From positions 1-9,137 of the forward strand of contig CAZIKB010000188.1 of NCBI GenBank assembly GCA_964539665.1: DNA of 9,137 bases, in the 5' to 3' direction. A model generated the notes under the pieces. It saw nothing but the letters and a program-made list of their open reading frames with translations, was not told where the DNA came from and ran no database searches. The translations under genes and the position numbers were made by a program. The first letter of the stretch is position 1, and each line of letters opens with the position of its first letter. Below are positions 7,220 to 9,137 of the stretch, in pieces. Source of the stretch: CAZIKB01 sp964539665. Its GTDB lineage: Bacteria > Zhuqueibacterota > Zhuqueibacteria > Oceanimicrobiales > Oceanimicrobiaceae.

Positions 7220-7248
7220 AATATATTAAACTTATCCAGATAAAGCAA
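7220..7248 (-). promoter_or_regulatory. Candidate promoter for tRNA-Leu
   Basis: On the minus strand TTGCTT (7243-7248), a 17-bp spacer and TATATT (7220-7225) end nine bases before the tRNA 5' end, implying almost no leader. It lies between the integrase stop and the tRNA. If the element joined the chromosome here, the promoter could be partly element-derived. The match is by consensus only. Confidence 0.4.
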
Positions 7249-7277
7249 ATACAAAATATATCATTATTACCGTTATA

Positions 7278-8366
7278 TTACCGCGCCTGATTTAGTTTAA
7301 GCACTTTCGCCTGTGGTTTTTTAAGATGTATTGATAAAGCATTCACTGCGTCGTGCTCCTGAGACTTGTTTGAATGACAGTACCTTAGCATAGTCTTTAG
7401 GTCCTTCCATCTGCCTATCTTCCTTATTTTTCCTACATCCACCCCGGCATCGAACATTTCCGAGGTCCAGAAATTCCTGAAAGTATGGAAGGATCTGTAT
7501 TCTATTCCTGCCTTTTCAAAGGTTACCTGCATCTGCCTTCTTAGGTCTTTAATTCTCTTTCCGTACCTTCCCGTGAATACATACTCAGTTTTATCCTTTT
7601 GGGACATATTTTTAAGATTTATGCCTTTCTCATTCGCTATCTCGAATATTAAATCTATGGTATCCTGATTGAGAGGTACTGTTTCCTTGTCTCCGCTCTT
7701 AGTTTCTGTAAGTTCAACTTCAATTCCGCTTGGCCAGACTTTTATCTGTCCTAACCGCATAGACAGGATTTCTTCTCTACGCATTGCTGTATTGCATGCG
7801 AAAAAGATTACTCTTCTCAAATACTCGGAAGCGACTTCCAAGAGTTTATGGTATTCGCTTACGGTCAGGGTTCGGTCTTCGGCGGGTGTTTCCTTGAATA
7901 GCTTTATTTTGGAAACGGCATTCTTTCTCAATAGGTAATCATCGCTCTGTACTGCTATATTGAGCATTCTCTTGATGCAGGCGTGTTCCCTGTTTATTAT
8001 CGACTTCTTGACCTTTTCTAGTCTTTCAGTTCTGTATCTTATGAAATCTGACATTGTTATTTCAGAGAGCATTTTATTGCCGAAAAACGCTACCAAAGGC
8101 TTCAGGCTTTCACATGTTCTATTGTGGCTTTTCTGCCAGAGGACGTTTCTTTTATATTCTTGGGCGTAATCCCTGAATTTCGGATTCTTCTTGTTTTTCA
8201 GTATATCAAATCTACCATTTATGAGGTCCTGTAGCATCTTACTCTCAACTCTTTTGGCTTCTGTCATGGTAATAGGGACAGTTCTCTGGAGCCGGACTCC
8301 ACTGTACTCAGCCCTTACATCGAAAACCACTTTGCCGCTCTTTCGTTTTCTGGCTCTTATTGGCAT
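7278..8366 (-). CDS. Tyrosine recombinase / phage-type integrase
   Basis: This 362-residue site-specific recombinase has an N-terminal basic arm-type DNA-binding region (about 1-55), a SAM-like core-binding domain (about 63-155) and a C-terminal catalytic domain (about 165-340). Catalytic residues are all present: Arg196 (NTAMRREEIL), Lys223 (ETKSGDKE), His294 and Arg297 (FHTFRNFW), Trp320 in place of the second His (IGRWKDLK) and nucleophile Tyr329 (MLRYCH). It should therefore be active. The ATG has no Shine-Dalgarno. It follows the excisionase-like gene by 30 bp and reads toward tRNA-Leu, with no terminator between. It belongs with an integrated element (prophage, ICE or island) whose other end is outside the window. 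The motif spacing fits phage or island integrases better than XerC/XerD. Confidence 0.94.
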   Translation of the reverse strand: MPIRARKRKSGKVVFDVRAEYSGVRLQRTVPITMTEAKRVESKMLQDLINGRFDILKNKKNPKFRDYAQEYKRNVLWQKSHNRTCESLKPLVAFFGNKMLSEITMSDFIRYRTERLEKVKKSIINREHACIKRMLNIAVQSDDYLLRKNAVSKIKLFKETPAEDRTLTVSEYHKLLEVASEYLRRVIFFACNTAMRREEILSMRLGQIKVWPSGIEVELTETKSGDKETVPLNQDTIDLIFEIANEKGINLKNMSQKDKTEYVFTGRYGKRIKDLRRQMQVTFEKAGIEYRSFHTFRNFWTSEMFDAGVDVGKIRKIGRWKDLKTMLRYCHSNKSQEHDAVNALSIHLKKPQAKVLKLNQAR

Positions 8367-8396
8367 GTCGATAATATAACAATTAATTGAAAAATA

Positions 8397-8600
8397 TCAA
8401 GAACTTTTAATTTTAGACCGCTCAACAAACTCATCCAAATCGAGTATGTCGTATAGTCTCTTCCGCGTGTTCGGCAACCTAGTTTGACGTACTCCATCTT
8501 CTGCCGTCAGGTATTCGAGTTGCCTTACACTAATCCCCAAATAATCAGCAGCCTCCTGTAAAGTCAATAACCGCTTAGTAATTATCCTTGGTACAGTCAT
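8397..8600 (-). CDS. Excisionase-like helix-turn-helix protein
   Basis: This 67-residue DNA-binding protein has the MerR-like winged HTH of the excisionase/HTH_17 group. LLTLQEAADYLGISVRQLEYL (11-31) forms the helix-turn-helix, the Arg-rich RLPNTRKRLYDI (41-52) the wing, and LDLDEFVERSK (53-63) the closing helix. Its position immediately upstream of the integrase on the same strand suggests a recombination directionality factor or regulator of integrase expression. The ATG is preceded by A-rich sequence without a Shine-Dalgarno. The roughly 160 bp upstream (8601-8763) has no gene and only a poor promoter match (TTGACC at 8624-8629, TAATAA at 8603-8608, 15-bp spacer). It could alternatively be a transcriptional regulator unrelated to excision. 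Confidence 0.85.
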   Translation of the reverse strand: MTVPRIITKRLLTLQEAADYLGISVRQLEYLTAEDGVRQTRLPNTRKRLYDILDLDEFVERSKIKSS

Positions 8601-8763
8601 TTTTATTAAACATTTATTTGATCGGTCAACGCCTTTCTTCTCTACTTTACTGTCCTATGAAATTCGGATGATATTTCCCTTGATTTGAAAAATAGTTAAT
8701 CAAAACTTCATTCTTTTCTTCCGAGTTCAACAATTCTCAAAACTTTATTAGGTTAAGGTGATT

Positions 8764-8795
8764 AAAAAAGGGCCCCCAGGTCTTTGGGAGCCCTT
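8764..8795 (-). terminator. Intrinsic (Rho-independent) terminator
   Basis: On the minus strand a stem AAGGGCTCCCA / TGGGGGCCCTT with one mismatch and a 6-base loop (AAGACC) is followed directly by a T-run, so the 3' side reads CCCTTTTTTAA. The hairpin begins six bases after the stop of the 81-residue gene, so it closes that transcription unit and separates it from the excisionase and integrase genes. This is the clearest terminator in the window. Confidence 0.9.
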
Positions 8796-8801
8796 CAATC
8801 G

Positions 8802-9047
8802 TCAGTCACCCCAGCCGCGTGTTCCGCCATTGTTCTGTTGCGAGGGATTGTCCCCGAACAAAAAACGCAGCAAATTGGCTGAGAAGTTATCCTGTTTAGG
8901 ACTGCTTTCGGGAGCTTTTACCGCATCTGGTGTGACATCGGTGGTTTGAATCGGAACGTACACTACACCATTCTGGTCACTGAACTTTTTTATGACCAGA
9001 TCGCGAAGCACTGGGTCGTCTGGCAGCACCAGTTCCGCATCCTGCAT
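8802..9047 (-). CDS. Hypothetical protein, possibly the body of a frameshifted gene
   Basis: I do not recognise this 81-residue product. It begins with a charged segment (MQDAELVLPDDPVLRDLVIKK), has a beta-like VVYVPIQTTDV (28-38), a Pro/Ser/Lys-rich probably disordered stretch (39-53), a short amphipathic segment NFSANLLRFLFGD (54-66) and a Gln/Asn/Gly-rich tail ending GWGD. There is no signal peptide or membrane segment. The intrinsic terminator six bases after the TGA argues that the frame is real. The ATG at 9047 is the first start after an in-frame TGA at 9066-9068 but has no good ribosome-binding site, whereas an overlapping frame just upstream does. GC content (about 50-60% by eye) is well above the neighbouring AT-rich spacers. 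Confidence 0.6.
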   Translation of the reverse strand: MQDAELVLPDDPVLRDLVIKKFSDQNGVVYVPIQTTDVTPDAVKAPESSPKQDNFSANLLRFLFGDNPSQQNNGGTRGWGD

Positions 9048-9099
9048 GGGCGGTAGTTTGTTCCGTCACCGAGACAGGTCGATTTTGTCGAGTAGACAT
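8977..9099 (-). CDS. Short ORF with strong RBS, overlapping the 81-aa frame
   Basis: A 40-codon frame starts with ATG at 9097-9099 and ends at TGA 8977-8979. It begins MSTRQNRPVSVTEQTTAH and then becomes Gly/Ala/Arg/Ser-rich (AARRPSASRSGHKK), which looks like out-of-frame translation. It overlaps the 81-residue frame by 71 bases in a different phase. The simplest reading is that its first 17 or so codons are the true N-terminus of the 81-residue protein, joined by a one-base shift (an insertion, assembly error or programmed +1 frameshift), giving a product of about 98 residues. A genuine short leader gene is the alternative. Confidence 0.35.
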   Translation of the reverse strand: MSTRQNRPVSVTEQTTAHAGCGTGAARRPSASRSGHKKVQ

Positions 9100-9105
9100 A
9101 ATATG

Positions 9106-9111
9106 ACTCCT
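9106..9111 (-). promoter_or_regulatory. Strong Shine-Dalgarno site
   Basis: AGGAGT on the minus strand, with AGGAG ending seven bases before the ATG at 9099. It is as strong as the gpsA site and shows that translation very probably begins at 9099 rather than at the ATG at 9047. It is the main evidence that the 81-residue frame is missing its natural start. Confidence 0.7.
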
Positions 9112-9137
9112 ATATTAATACACGTACATTAAGACAA

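Noticed and set aside
8603..8629. Promoter for the excisionase-integrase pair (TTGACC...TAATAA)
   Set aside because: The 15-bp spacer is too short and the -10 would lie almost at the start codon; not listed as a feature.
8758..8949. Plus-strand 63-codon frame across the terminator
   Set aside because: It reads through the terminator stem and antisense to the 81-residue frame; no RBS.
1..9137. CRISPR array, toxin-antitoxin pair, riboswitch or complete defence system
   Set aside because: No regularly spaced repeats, no paired small toxin/antitoxin genes and no conserved riboswitch core were visible on either strand.

Overview
The window is about 9.1 kb of bacterial chromosome. Every gene I can support lies on the minus strand, so the right-hand genes are upstream. 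Shine-Dalgarno sites (AGGAG, GGAG), close gene spacing, bacterial tRNAs and a short (431-residue) Bacillus/Thermus-like AsnRS all indicate a bacterium with a fairly AT-rich genome. The DUF4416 gene and a GTCATTTCGA-type inverted repeat are of a kind common in uncultured FCB-group and related lineages. That placement is a weak inference, and no taxonomic marker in the window settles it.

Layout from left to right. A partial tRNA-Arg(CCU) runs off the left edge, followed by about 470 bp of AT-rich DNA with no convincing gene. Next is a housekeeping block (529-6661) transcribed right to left: DUF4416 protein, purM, gpsA, a double-domain universal stress protein, asnS, a LOG-like Rossmann protein, acylphosphatase and, after a 121-bp gap with its own candidate promoter, apt. 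Several junctions overlap or are separated by 1-18 bp, so the first seven genes look like one operon. It mixes purine metabolism (purM, with apt nearby), phospholipid precursor synthesis (gpsA), translation (asnS), stress response and small accessory enzymes, with no single pathway.

From 6662 to 7126 is a spacer holding a 78-bp imperfect inverted repeat (MITE/REP-like). A complete tRNA-Leu(CAA) follows at 7127-7210, and just upstream of it lies a recombination module: a tyrosine recombinase with a full catalytic set and a small excisionase-like HTH protein. This is probably one end of an integrated element that continues beyond the right edge. It is unusual that the integrase sits at the 5' side of the tRNA rather than the 3' side. 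Farther right is a compositionally distinct block (about 50-60% GC by eye) with an 81-residue unrecognised protein, an intrinsic terminator immediately after it, and a second overlapping reading frame carrying the only strong ribosome-binding site nearby. This is either a frameshifted gene or an overlapping pair.

I found no CRISPR array, toxin-antitoxin pair or complete novel system. The right-hand element, seen only at one end, is the part most worth following into flanking sequence.
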